NCBI GenBank assembly: GCA_002937505.1
Contig: PTJY01000002.1
Coordinates: 186,001 to 250,000, forward strand
Source: Alphaproteobacteria bacterium MarineAlpha12_Bin1
GTDB lineage: Bacteria; Pseudomonadota; Alphaproteobacteria; UBA6615
Length of the DNA stretch: 64,000 nucleotides
Reading direction: 5' to 3'
The translations under genes and the position numbers were made by a program. The notes below the pieces were generated by a model, which saw only the letters and a list, made by a program, of their open reading frames with translations, did not search any database and was not told where the DNA came from. Below, one piece after another: positions 25,021-34,137 of the stretch (position 1 is its first letter; the number at the start of each line of letters is the position of its first letter).

Positions 25021-25458
25021 TTAACTTTCTAACTTAAGGTTATTTTCACTAAAACGAACTACTTCACACCCTACTCCTTCACAATCTTCGTAAACATCAG
25101 TTTTTTCACTAGAAACTCTAACGGCCGCGATTTCATTAAATTCAAGACATAAATCTGCTATTTCTTCTACAAGAGTCTCTTGTAAATTTATATGACGACC
25201 CCTAATGAGATAATGAATTGAGTCTCTCACAAGATCATAGTCAAACACTTCAGCTATACTGTCTCTAGATGGTGCCTCTTCTGTTGCCATATAAATTGTT
25301 ATGTTGATAAGGACTTTCTGTGATTGCCCAATTTCATCATCATTAATCCCAATGTTAACCTGAACTTCTAAATTACGAAAAAAAAGTTTGCGTACAAAAG
25401 AACGTGCCTCTAGTAATTTTTGTTCAACAATATCGGTAATAAGGGCATAATTATTCAT
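25021..25458 (-). CDS. folB: Dihydroneopterin aldolase/FolB-like
   Basis: This 145-residue protein is of the FolB/FolX tunnelling fold. Conserved parts are the N-terminal NIGINDDEIGQSQ (residues 36-48), the segment EVFDYDLVRDSI, RHINLQETLVEEIADLCL and a late SSEKTDVY. FolB converts 7,8-dihydroneopterin to 6-hydroxymethyldihydropterin and glycolaldehyde in folate synthesis. It begins three bases after the stop of a FolM-like SDR, so the two pterin genes form a unit. The N-terminus is about 25 residues longer than usual. Confidence 0.85.
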   Translation of the reverse strand: MNNYALITDIVEQKLLEARSFVRKLFFRNLEVQVNIGINDDEIGQSQKVLINITIYMATEEAPSRDSIAEVFDYDLVRDSIHYLIRGRHINLQETLVEEIADLCLEFNEIAAVRVSSEKTDVYEDCEGVGCEVVRFSENNLKLES

Positions 25459-25461
25459 TCT

Positions 25462-26265
25462 CTATTTTTCTTCTTTTTTTATGGAAAATTCATAACCTTC
25501 TTCTAAATACATTACATCACGCTCACTGCCAATGAGATGCTGACCGCCATCCACTAACAACACTTCTCCAGTAATACTTTTAGCGGAAATTAAATATTTT
25601 ATAGCGCTGGTTACATCCTCCTTAGTAGCACCTCGCCTCAATGGAGTTCTGCCATGAACTGAGGAAAATTGCTCAAAGGTCTGATCCCCACTTGGCAGAA
25701 TTAGGCCGGGTGCAACTGCACATACCCTTATTTTTGGCCCTAAGGCCATAGCTAACATCGTTGTCAGGCCACTAAGCGCGTATTTAGATAAGCTATAACT
25801 AAGAAAGTCCGGGTTTGGATTGACCAGTTTCTGATCTAATAAATTAATTATTATGCCTTCTGTTCCTTCTACAAGAGATTTAGCAAACGCTTGAGAGATT
25901 AAAACTGGCGCTCTAATGTTTACTGCCATAATTGAATCAAAAGTATCAGCAGTAATTGTCAATATGTCATCAGGTGCAAACAATGACGCGTTGTTGATGA
26001 GACAGCCTAATCCACCAGAAACCTGCGCTGATTCATCGATTAGATTACTAATTGCCTCAGGCTTTTTTAAATCCCCATAAATAGCAGAAGCTTTACCTCC
26101 CCTTTCTTGAATTTCGGCTACCGTTTGTAACGCTTCCTTTTCTGATCTCTGGTAGTGCACTATTACATGCCAACCCTGTTCTGCTAGACCAAGAGAAATA
26201 GAACGACCTATTCTTTTTGCCGCACCTGTCACAAGAGCTCCATTGTTTTCCTTCGATTTAGTCAT
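25462..26265 (-). CDS. SDR, pteridine reductase/FolM-like
   Basis: This 267-residue SDR has the cofactor loop TGAAKRIGR, where the Lys-Arg pair is typical of pteridine reductases and dihydromonapterin reductase FolM. NNASLF, LLDQK and the catalytic YSLSKYAL complete the pattern. The coding start overlaps the upstream iminopeptidase stop (ATGA), and folB follows after three bases. A pterin reductase next to a dihydroneopterin aldolase strongly supports a pterin/folate role. Confidence 0.82.
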   Translation of the reverse strand: MTKSKENNGALVTGAAKRIGRSISLGLAEQGWHVIVHYQRSEKEALQTVAEIQERGGKASAIYGDLKKPEAISNLIDESAQVSGGLGCLINNASLFAPDDILTITADTFDSIMAVNIRAPVLISQAFAKSLVEGTEGIIINLLDQKLVNPNPDFLSYSLSKYALSGLTTMLAMALGPKIRVCAVAPGLILPSGDQTFEQFSSVHGRTPLRRGATKEDVTSAIKYLISAKSITGEVLLVDGGQHLIGSERDVMYLEEGYEFSIKKEEK

Positions 26266-27212
26266 CTAATCTGTTTCATCGTTTCAGTTGCCGCGATGAG
26301 CGCATCACGCGTTCCTGGCTCAAAAGCCGAATGACCGGCGTCGTTGATAATTTTATATTCCGCTTCTGGCCATAAAGAAGCAAGATTGTCTGCCGTTATC
26401 GGCGGACAAACCATATCATAACGACCTTGTATGATTATGCCAGGCAAGTGCTTAATAATATCCATGTTTTTAATTAGAGCGCCGTGTTCAAGAAAAGCGT
26501 TATTAGCTAAGTAATGCGCCTCCAGTCTTGCCAAGGCCAATATAACATCGTTCTTTGACAGAAACGAGAAACTTTGTTCATTACCTCGCAGAGAGGAGCA
26601 TGACGCTTCATATTCGGCCCACGCTTTGGCTGCAGGTAAGTTAATTTCGGGGTTGGAGCTATCTAGTCTCCGTTTATAAGCAGACAACAAATCACATCGT
26701 TCACTCTCAGATACCTCATTGACAAATTTTTTCCATTCCTTAGGGAAGAAATGAGACATTCCGGTTAGAAACCACTCCACTTCTTCAGGGCTACAGAGAA
26801 AAATACCACGTAAAATCAACCCTTTGCATCTCTCAACATGCGATTGAGCATAAGCTAAAGCCAGAGTACTCCCCCATGAACCTCCAAAAAGAAACCATTT
26901 TTCAATAAAAAAATACTCTCGCAGGCGCTCCATATCCGCAACCAAATGCTGAGTAGTGTTAGATAATATTGAGCCAATAGGCGTAGACTTTCCGGCGCCT
27001 CTCTGATCAAACAATATAATTCTATAATGCGTTGGATCAAAAAACCTCCGATGTATAGACGACGTTCCTGCACCTGGGCCACCATGTAAAAAAACTATTG
27101 GTTCCCCGTTAGGATTTCCTGACTGCTCCCAATACATCACATGCCCATCACTGAGTTTAAGCTCACCTATTTCATAAGGACTAATTTCTGGAAACAAATC
27201 TCTATGAGCCAA
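26262..27212 (-). CDS. pip: Proline iminopeptidase
   Basis: This is an alpha/beta-hydrolase of 316 residues. The oxyanion segment HGGPGAGTSS at about 43-52 and FDQRGAGKSTP are diagnostic for prolyl iminopeptidase. The nucleophile elbow is GGSWGST, with Asp in GRYDMVCPP near residue 264 and His in DAGHSAFEP near 292. It removes N-terminal proline from peptides in the cytoplasm. The 3' end overlaps the SDR start, so it is the first gene of a three-gene unit with the pterin genes; no functional tie is evident. Confidence 0.92.
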   Translation of the reverse strand: MAHRDLFPEISPYEIGELKLSDGHVMYWEQSGNPNGEPIVFLHGGPGAGTSSIHRRFFDPTHYRIILFDQRGAGKSTPIGSILSNTTQHLVADMERLREYFFIEKWFLFGGSWGSTLALAYAQSHVERCKGLILRGIFLCSPEEVEWFLTGMSHFFPKEWKKFVNEVSESERCDLLSAYKRRLDSSNPEINLPAAKAWAEYEASCSSLRGNEQSFSFLSKNDVILALARLEAHYLANNAFLEHGALIKNMDIIKHLPGIIIQGRYDMVCPPITADNLASLWPEAEYKIINDAGHSAFEPGTRDALIAATETMKQIR

Positions 27213-27406
27213 GGCTTCCTCTTAATTAATTAATAAATGTGAAATGCTCAATCACTAGGTAAGTTAAAAAATGATAAGACCATAATTAACAAACGTAGCA
27301 TAAAGATATCATGCTAATCTAATCAGTTTTTTCTGCTTTGGTAGGCAAATATGTTAGAGTTTGTTATGTAAGCATCGCAGAAGACAAATATAATTTAGAG
27401 CTTTAT

Positions 27407-27928
27407 TTATGCAGCAGTTCTCATCAGAGTTTCTAGCTTATCTACAGCAATCTCATGTTCAATTTCTTCAACTGCGGCAAACTCTCTAGCTAGTCTATCC
27501 AATGCCACTTGGTACATTTGCCGCTCTGAATATGATTGCTCTGGTTGATCTTCATTACGATGCAACTCTCGTACAACTTCGGCGATAGCGATTGGGTCAC
27601 CCGAATTTATCTTCGCTTCGTACTCTTGTGCACGCCTACTCCACATTGTGCGCTTGACCCGCACTCTTCCTTTAAGGGTTTTAAGAGCAGAATCTATAAC
27701 TTTACTATCAGAAAGCTTTCTAAGACCTGATTCTTTAACCTTTGCTATCGGCACCCTGAGTATCATTCTCTCTTTTTCAAAGTTAACGACAAACAATTTC
27801 AGCTTCTGTCCAGAAATTTCGCGATTTTCGACCCCAGTTACCATGCCTACTCCATGGGTTGGATATACTACATAATCCCCTTCTTTAAATTCTAACTTTT
27901 GAATTACTTTTTTTTTCTTTGCTACCAC
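27407..27928 (-). CDS. CarD family transcriptional regulator
   Basis: This 173-residue CarD/CdnL protein has an RNA-polymerase-interacting Tudor-like domain at about 10-70 (GDYVVYPTHGVGMVTGVENR, LFVVNFEKERMILRVPI) and a helical DNA-binding part with MWSRRAQEYEAKINSGD near 94-110. In alphaproteobacteria CdnL-type CarD stabilises open complexes at housekeeping promoters, including rRNA promoters. It lies downstream of fdxA, a neighbour seen widely in the class, but an intrinsic terminator separates them, so it probably has its own promoter. Confidence 0.93.
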   Translation of the reverse strand: MVAKKKKVIQKLEFKEGDYVVYPTHGVGMVTGVENREISGQKLKLFVVNFEKERMILRVPIAKVKESGLRKLSDSKVIDSALKTLKGRVRVKRTMWSRRAQEYEAKINSGDPIAIAEVVRELHRNEDQPEQSYSERQMYQVALDRLAREFAAVEEIEHEIAVDKLETLMRTAA

Positions 27929-28043
27929 GTACTTTACCTATCCTAAAAGATATTTTCGTCATCAATATTAACCACAGCGGTAACGCCTGCTGAGTTTAAA
28001 TTAAATTTTCAGATTAAATTCACCTAACAATGCTAAGCGTGTA

Positions 28044-28076
28044 ATAAAAAAAAGCTAATAAAAACCCAAATTAGCT
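28044..28076 (-). terminator. Intrinsic terminator after fdxA
   Basis: AGCTAAT/ATTAGCT form a 7-bp stem with a ten-base loop (28053-28076). On the - strand it is followed by an eight- to nine-base T-run. It lies about 110 bases after the fdxA stop and before the carD start. Confidence 0.78.
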
Positions 28077-28187
28077 CACCTTATGACCTTGATTACGCTA
28101 ACACAAAATTACATTAATTAATAGACAGAGCGGATCTTATGATTCATGACCGATATGAATGGTAGAAACGATTAGATATTTCTTATT

Positions 28188-28526
28188 TCACGCTTCCTGA
28201 CCAGGATTAGCACTAAAGTGATTTTTAAATTTGTCTGTTTCGTCCTTATAAGCGTCAGCATCAGGTAAGGGATCAGACTTAACTGTCAAATTAGGCCATA
28301 ACTCTGAATATTCTCGGTTAAGCTCCAACCATTTATCAGCTTCAGGCTCAACATCAGGTATAATTGCCTCAGCGGGGCACTCCGGTTCACATACCCCACA
28401 GTCTATACACTCATCTGGGTGAATCACTAACATATTTTCACCTTCGTAAAAACAGTCTACTGGACAAACTTCAACGCAGTCAGTGTACTTGCATTTTATA
28501 CAAGCCTCGGTCACCACGTATGGCAT
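28188..28526 (-). CDS. fdxA: 7Fe ferredoxin FdxA
   Basis: This 112-residue ferredoxin has cysteines at 9, 12, 17, 21, 25, 40, 43, 46 and 50. By comparison with Azotobacter ferredoxin I, C9, C17 and C50 bind a [3Fe-4S] cluster and C21, C40, C43 and C46 a [4Fe-4S] cluster. The segments [19 protein letters not shown] and [13 protein letters not shown] are near-perfect for the family. It is a cytoplasmic low-potential electron carrier. It lies between a TerB-like gene and carD. Confidence 0.95.
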   Translation of the reverse strand: MPYVVTEACIKCKYTDCVEVCPVDCFYEGENMLVIHPDECIDCGVCEPECPAEAIIPDVEPEADKWLELNREYSELWPNLTVKSDPLPDADAYKDETDKFKNHFSANPGQEA

Positions 28527-28640
28527 TTTTAATTCCTTCCTTAAAATACATCTTGACGTTTTATTAAAATCTTAACGTCCTAAAAATGTTCTACTAAAAA
28601 ATACAAGTAATTCAACTAATAAAAGCTAAAAAATTCTTTA

Positions 28641-29108
28641 CTACATACTGGGCTGTGAATTGCTAACTACCCGCTTGCGTGCTTCACCACTTTCCCTATC
28701 ACTAACGTAGAGCAGGCCAGAAACGCGTCGCAAGAGGTTTGATTCATGATCGTGAACTTTCCCATCTGCATAGACCACATGCCACAGCATCTCAATCATT
28801 TCAATTCTTTCTTCATGATCAAACTGATCACGAATTAAGCTTGTAAATTTAGATATCTCTACTGCATTCTCCGCCACTTGTTCTGCTAGCTCAACAACGG
28901 AAATTACTTCCTCCTCAGATAAATCAAACCTAGAACGTATCAAATCAATAATAGAAGCGTATTCATGATTATCAATATTATCATCCATACGTGCCGCTTC
29001 AATCAAAATAACAGAAGAGGCTAAGTGCAGCTCATTAACTGAGTGCTTTTTATTAGCCTCGTGATTAGTTGATTTAGGCCCAAATAATTTTTTTAAACTA
29101 TCTAACAT
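28641..29108 (-). CDS. TerB-like (tellurite-resistance-type) helical protein
   Basis: This 155-residue, all-helical protein fits the TerB/DjlA-N fold. It has acidic motifs typical of these metal-binding domains: EAARMDDNIDNHEYASI near residues 36-52 and YADGKVHDHESNLLRR near 112-127. There are no membrane segments or DnaJ domain. The function of stand-alone TerB proteins is not settled. It sits between the S4 protein and fdxA. Confidence 0.82.
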   Translation of the reverse strand: MLDSLKKLFGPKSTNHEANKKHSVNELHLASSVILIEAARMDDNIDNHEYASIIDLIRSRFDLSEEEVISVVELAEQVAENAVEISKFTSLIRDQFDHEERIEMIEMLWHVVYADGKVHDHESNLLRRVSGLLYVSDRESGEARKRVVSNSQPSM

Positions 29109-29154
29109 CTTTTCTGGTTTACACAGGATTCGCCTCTACAACAAGGCTACAATA

Positions 29155-29544
29155 TCATTTAAACGGATCATTTAATTGATCAATGGCCCGCCGTTCCCTT
29201 TTAGTGGGACGCCCGGAACCAGCTGCACGAATACCTGTGCTATTGCTTGTCTTATTTCTTAATGTTTTATCAGAGCCAGATAGATCTTGATAGAGGTTTT
29301 TAGCCTCACTAAATGGCCCCCTTCTCGTTCCCACTGAAATAACCCTAATTATCAAAATTCTTTTCCTTAAAATAAATGATAAAACATCCTCTGGTTTCAA
29401 CAGGTGATTGGGCTTGGCAACCAGTTCTCGGTTAACACGGATATTTCCTTCACGACAAAACTTATTTGCTTGAGTTCGGGTTTTACAAAACCGTGCAAAC
29501 CATAACCACTTGTCTAGCCTGACTGTATCAACTGAGTTCTTCAT
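29155..29544 (-). CDS. S4-domain RNA-binding protein (Hsp15-like)
   Basis: This protein of about 129 residues has an N-terminal S4 domain, VRLDKWLWFARFCKTRTQAN followed by GNIRVNRELVAKP, as in the ribosome-recycling heat-shock protein Hsp15/HslR. The rest is basic and probably disordered (GRPTKRERRAID). The ATG at 29544 is chosen because it lies just after the helicase stop and gives the usual spacing to the S4 motif; a TTG at 29580 would overlap the helicase by 26 bases. The helicase and S4 genes adjoin in many alphaproteobacteria. Confidence 0.87.
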   Translation of the reverse strand: MKNSVDTVRLDKWLWFARFCKTRTQANKFCREGNIRVNRELVAKPNHLLKPEDVLSFILRKRILIIRVISVGTRRGPFSEAKNLYQDLSGSDKTLRNKTSNSTGIRAAGSGRPTKRERRAIDQLNDPFK

Positions 29545-29554
29545 TTTTTCATTG

Positions 29555-32065
29555 TCACTCTGATCGAGAATAAGATCCAAAGCCTTTTAATATTGCAAAA
29601 GGTGAATCTGAGCCTTTGGTTTGAAGCTTTCTTATTTTAGTTTTGTGTCGTAAACCCCTCTTCTTAGATTTATTTCTACTAACAATTAGCTTTTCCTCCG
29701 ATTTATTAACCGAATAACCAAAACCTCTTAATAAATTAGCGAAATCATTAGGACTAGCTCCTATTGAATTCAACATTTTCGAAGGCACAGAAAAGGGACC
29801 GTTTCGACTTAATCCTCTTACATCTGCTAGCAGTCTCTCTAATAGATCTACGCGTACAGCTAGTGGTAAAGACGGATAGAACCCTAAAACCCTATACCAA
29901 TCTGACGATACTCCTGTTTGATACGTCAATGAAGTGGCGCCCCCATCCGGTATTTCAGTGGGTAGTTCTGCACTGCTAAAAACAGAATAAAGTAAACCCT
30001 TTAAGGACATTAATTTGCCTTTGAGTAGTTTTGGCATATAGATTGTTACAACTCCAATCCTAACTCCCGAATTAGCTAGTATTTTTCTCTCTTCAACACT
30101 TAACTTTGATTTTTGAACAGAGATTTCTGACTGATTACAACAACCCAGCCCTTCGGTTAGTCTATATACAACCCCCCTTATTTCGCCCATGAATTTAAGC
30201 TCATTTAACCTTACTAATGGCAACATTTGCTCACTTAAATAGTTTCTTAACCATGCTGTCAAACGCAGTCGCAATTGTTCACGTTCGGGATTCTCAATAA
30301 GATCACTGGGAAGTATCTCTAAGTTCGGGCGCAGAATACTAGCGCCTTTTGTCAGTCTAGCTATAGGATGATTATTCCAGTTAATCTCACCTGTTTTGAT
30401 ATTAAGTGAAAAATTATTGTCTTTTGAGGATTCTATTTTAGATACTCTTTCAGCAATTGCTTCTCGAATCACCCTATTTACAGCACCTAATAGGTGAGGA
30501 TTCGTTAATATAGATTTATCGTTTGGAACAAAATTAAATCCTTCCAACCACCCGACCTCATTACCTTCAACTGTTATTTTTCCGTCTGCGGACAGCCCTG
30601 CCAATAAAGGTTCACGGTCCCTAAGTCTTCGTACTAATACGGCAGTCTCCCTATCAACAAAACGTTGAGTTAAGCAACCATGGAGTGCGTCAGAGAGTTT
30701 ATTTTCAAGTTCATTTGTCTTTTGCTGCCATCCAGCAGAATCTTCTAACCACTCACTTCGATGCGAAACATATGTCCAAGTTCTAACTGCCGCAATTCTG
30801 GAAGTGAGAGTATCGATATCTCCATCAATTCTATTGAGACGATTAAATGCTCGATTTATATATTCGGGTGGTATTCGGCATTTAGCAGTCATTAAAAATT
30901 TATATATTCTTCTAACAAGCCTTAGGTGAGATCCACTAAGATCCCCTGCAAAATCAGGGATCCGACAAACTTCCCATAACAGTCTGACAGCTTCTGGACT
31001 TGTCGCCATATCCATAATATCGGGAGCTGAAATACAGGCCATTAGGGCGCCATAATCATCCGAAACCCTCACTCGCCTGAGCTCGTTAGTTGGTGGTGAA
31101 GTCTCTAGACTTCGTTTTAACGAAATCGGAGAACTAAAATCTAACTTATTGGACCTCCAAAAAAGGGAATACAAGGAATCAAATGAATGATTTTCCAAAG
31201 ACTCTATAAGCTCATCATCAAATGGTCCTAGATCTGCTGTAGGACCAAAGGTGCCATCAGACATAAAGCGACCTGCTCGCCCTGCTATTTGAGCAATTTC
31301 ACTGGGCAGCAAATAGCGAAAATTATTTCCGTCAAACTTTCTAACTGATGAGAAAGCGACGTGATCTATGCCCATATTTAGACCCATTCCAATAGCATCT
31401 GAAGCTACCAAATAGTCAACTTCACCTGCTTCATATAAAGCGACCTGGGCATTTCTAGTTCTAGGGCTTAAAGCTCCGAGAACAACCGCAGCCCCACCCC
31501 TTTGACGACGTAATAATTCGGCGATTCCATAGACGTTTGCCGCCGAAAAAGCGACTACCGCTGTCCGCGGCGGTAACCTGGTAATTTTTTTATGACCACT
31601 ATATTGCAATCTTGAAAACCTTTCCCGATGTAAAAAAGTAATTTCGGGTACTAATTTTCGTAAAATCGAGGCCATTGTATGCGCCCCTAAAAAAAGAGTT
31701 TCTTCTATACCTCGTGCCCCAAGCAAACGTTCAGTGAATATGTGACCTCTCTCAGGATCAGAACAAAGCTGTATCTCATCTATAGCCAGAAAAGAGACCT
31801 TCTTATCCATAGGCATAGATTCTACGGTGCAAAGATAAAATCGTGGATTATCGGGTATAATTCGTTCCTCACCTGTGATTAATGCGACCGAACCTTTTCC
31901 TTTCAAGCCAACGACCCTGTCATAGTTTTCTCTAGCCAGTAGTCGTAAAGGAAAGCCGATCATGCCTGTTGCATGACCTAACATGCGATCAATAGCATAA
32001 TGCGTCTTTCCTGTATTTGTTGGGCCTAGAACAGCTTTTACTGACCCTGGTTTAGAATATATCAT
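29555..32065 (-). CDS. SUV3/MgpS-like DEAD-box helicase-related protein
   Basis: This 836-residue protein is related to mitochondrial SUV3 RNA helicases. Motif I is GPTNTGKTHY at 14-23, followed by LLARENYDR. The DExH-type box is AIDEIQLCSDPERGHI near 95, and motif VI is QIAGRAGRFMSDG near 260. A long C-terminal region without clear motifs follows. It probably unwinds structured RNA in the cytoplasm. The gene starts divergently from htpG. Confidence 0.88.
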   Translation of the reverse strand: MIYSKPGSVKAVLGPTNTGKTHYAIDRMLGHATGMIGFPLRLLARENYDRVVGLKGKGSVALITGEERIIPDNPRFYLCTVESMPMDKKVSFLAIDEIQLCSDPERGHIFTERLLGARGIEETLFLGAHTMASILRKLVPEITFLHRERFSRLQYSGHKKITRLPPRTAVVAFSAANVYGIAELLRRQRGGAAVVLGALSPRTRNAQVALYEAGEVDYLVASDAIGMGLNMGIDHVAFSSVRKFDGNNFRYLLPSEIAQIAGRAGRFMSDGTFGPTADLGPFDDELIESLENHSFDSLYSLFWRSNKLDFSSPISLKRSLETSPPTNELRRVRVSDDYGALMACISAPDIMDMATSPEAVRLLWEVCRIPDFAGDLSGSHLRLVRRIYKFLMTAKCRIPPEYINRAFNRLNRIDGDIDTLTSRIAAVRTWTYVSHRSEWLEDSAGWQQKTNELENKLSDALHGCLTQRFVDRETAVLVRRLRDREPLLAGLSADGKITVEGNEVGWLEGFNFVPNDKSILTNPHLLGAVNRVIREAIAERVSKIESSKDNNFSLNIKTGEINWNNHPIARLTKGASILRPNLEILPSDLIENPEREQLRLRLTAWLRNYLSEQMLPLVRLNELKFMGEIRGVVYRLTEGLGCCNQSEISVQKSKLSVEERKILANSGVRIGVVTIYMPKLLKGKLMSLKGLLYSVFSSAELPTEIPDGGATSLTYQTGVSSDWYRVLGFYPSLPLAVRVDLLERLLADVRGLSRNGPFSVPSKMLNSIGASPNDFANLLRGFGYSVNKSEEKLIVSRNKSKKRGLRHKTKIRKLQTKGSDSPFAILKGFGSYSRSE

Positions 32066-32117
32066 GACTACCCAATCAATTGTCTGGCAGTATAATGCAA
32101 TAAGTATATATGCAGAC

Positions 32118-32146
32118 CTTGCAGGATTGTATTTGTATACTCATAT
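32118..32146 (+). promoter_or_regulatory. Possible RpoH (heat-shock) promoter of htpG
   Basis: CTTG at 32118-32121 and CTCATAT at 32140-32146 resemble the heat-shock sigma-32 elements CTTG and CYTAT of alphaproteobacteria, with an 18-base gap, upstream of the htpG start at 32189. The match is partial; gene identity adds to the plausibility. Confidence 0.4.
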
Positions 32147-32188
32147 GTGAGCACAAAGATAATATAAATCAATATAATAGAGATAATA

Positions 32189-34096
32189 ATGAGCACTTCT
32201 GCAAAAGATAAAACTGAAAATTTAGACGGAAAACATAATTTTCAAGCTGAAGTCACACGACTTTTAGATATCGTTGCTCGTTCACTTTATAGTGAAAAGG
32301 AAATCTTCCTGCGAGAACTAGTATCAAATGCTTCTGATGCCTGTGATAAGCTAAGATATGAGACATTGACTAATCCTTCATTGGTTGAAGGAGATTCAGA
32401 GCTTAGAATAATCATTTCATATGACAGCAAGAAAAGGATCCTATCTATCACCGATAACGGTATTGGTATGAGTAATCAGGAACTTATTGATAATCTAGGA
32501 ACTATAGCTAGGTCTGGTACTGCAGCTTTCGTTGAAAATATTGAGCAGTCAGATGATGTAAGTAGTAATTTAATTGGTCAATTTGGTGTAGGTTTTTATT
32601 CTGCCTTTATGGTTGCAGATAATGTGCTAGTTACTAGCCGTCGAGCAGGATCAGAAGCGGGAGGGATATGGGAAAGTGACGGCAAAGGTAGCTTCACAAT
32701 AACAGAAACTGAAAAGGCTGATAAACGAGGCACTACGGTAGAACTTCATCTATCAAAAAATGAAAAAGAATTTTTGGATGATTCTCGCATAATTAATATT
32801 ATTAAAACTTATTCAGATCACATTTCCATCCCTATTATTTTGCGTAAAGAAGATAACACCGAGGAACAGATAAATTCCGCTTCTGCGCTTTGGACGCGAC
32901 CAAGCAACGAAATCTCAGAAGACAATTATAAAGAGTTTTATAATCATATTGGGCGGATGTACGATCAACCTTGGATGACCATACACAATCGAGTAGAAGG
33001 AAAAATTGAGTACACTAACTTATTATTTATACCTTCAAGCCAACCCTTTGATCTATTCCAACCAGACCGCAAAACCAACATTAAACTATACGTTCGGAGG
33101 GTTTTCATAACTGATGATTGTGAAGAGTTGATTCCAGCCTGGCTTAGATTCGTTAGAGGCCTTGTTGACTCAGAGGACTTACCACTAAACATTAGTCGTG
33201 AAATGCTCCAGCATAATCCTGTTTTAACAAAGATCAAAGCTGGGTTGGTTAAAAGGATAATTAGAGAACTCAAGAAAAAGATTAAAAAAGATCCAGAAGG
33301 TTATCTTTCATTTTGGGGTAACTTCGGAGCTGTTTTAAAAGAAGGTCTGTATGAGTCAGAGGAATACAGAAAGGACCTTCTGGAAATTTCTAAATTTCCT
33401 TCAACTGATAAAGAAAACCTGATTACCTTAGCCGAATACGTTTCTGACATGGCAGAAGGGCAAGAAGACATATTTTATTTTTCGGGGTCAAATTTAGAGG
33501 CAGTCTCCTCTTCACCTCAACTAGAGGCTTTCAGAAAAAAGAAAATAAATGTTTTGCTAATGGTAGATCCAGTAGACGAATTCTGGCTTCCCACAATAAA
33601 TGAATATGATGGTAAAAAATTCCGTTCCGTTAGTCGTGGCGATATAGAGATTGACAAAATTGGAAGTTACCAAGAAACCAAAAAAGATAATACGGCCAAA
33701 GATAATGAAAACTTATCTAGTTTAACCGCTTTACTTAAAATAACCCTAGTTGATGCAGTTAAAGATGTTAGAGAAAGTAATCGACTAACCGACAGCGCTG
33801 TTTGCCTAGTAGCCGATGAGGATGATATGGACATGCATTTAGAGCGCCTACTTCGCCAACACAAACAAGTCGAAACTGCCTCTAAGAGGATTCTTGAAAT
33901 AAACCCTACGCATCCGATGATACTAGATTTAGCAAAAACAGTGAGCAAAAAAGGTACCGCTGCCACAGCAGAGCTAGAAGACGTAGCCTGGCTATTACTA
34001 GATCAAGCACTAATTATTGAAGGGGAATCTCCTCCTGACCCTGGCGCTTTTGCTCAACGCATGTCGAGCATTATAGGCAAGGGATTAAATGAATAA
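32189..34096 (+). CDS. htpG: Molecular chaperone HtpG (Hsp90)
   Basis: This 635-residue bacterial Hsp90 has full length. The N-terminal GHKL ATPase domain contains EIFLRELVSNASDACDKLRY near 36-55, DNGIGM and GQFGVGFYSAF. The middle domain carries the catalytic Arg region NISREMLQ near 335, and a C-terminal dimerisation domain is present. It folds clients in the cytoplasm in an ATP-dependent way. It is divergent from the helicase gene, and its upstream region contains heat-shock-promoter-like elements. It is convergent with acnA. Confidence 0.95.
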   Translation: MSTSAKDKTENLDGKHNFQAEVTRLLDIVARSLYSEKEIFLRELVSNASDACDKLRYETLTNPSLVEGDSELRIIISYDSKKRILSITDNGIGMSNQELIDNLGTIARSGTAAFVENIEQSDDVSSNLIGQFGVGFYSAFMVADNVLVTSRRAGSEAGGIWESDGKGSFTITETEKADKRGTTVELHLSKNEKEFLDDSRIINIIKTYSDHISIPIILRKEDNTEEQINSASALWTRPSNEISEDNYKEFYNHIGRMYDQPWMTIHNRVEGKIEYTNLLFIPSSQPFDLFQPDRKTNIKLYVRRVFITDDCEELIPAWLRFVRGLVDSEDLPLNISREMLQHNPVLTKIKAGLVKRIIRELKKKIKKDPEGYLSFWGNFGAVLKEGLYESEEYRKDLLEISKFPSTDKENLITLAEYVSDMAEGQEDIFYFSGSNLEAVSSSPQLEAFRKKKINVLLMVDPVDEFWLPTINEYDGKKFRSVSRGDIEIDKIGSYQETKKDNTAKDNENLSSLTALLKITLVDAVKDVRESNRLTDSAVCLVADEDDMDMHLERLLRQHKQVETASKRILEINPTHPMILDLAKTVSKKGTAATAELEDVAWLLLDQALIIEGESPPDPGAFAQRMSSIIGKGLNE

Positions 34097-34108
34097 AAAG
34101 TCTATAAA

Positions 34109-34130
34109 AGCAGAAGGTGCATCTTCTGTT
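34109..34130. terminator. Probable shared terminator between htpG and acnA
   Basis: AGCAGAAG-gtgcat-CTTCTGTT forms a stem of about eight pairs with one G-U, in the 41 bases between the convergent htpG and acnA stops. The T-runs on both strands are short, so efficiency is uncertain. Confidence 0.45.
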
Positions 34131-34137
34131 AAAAACA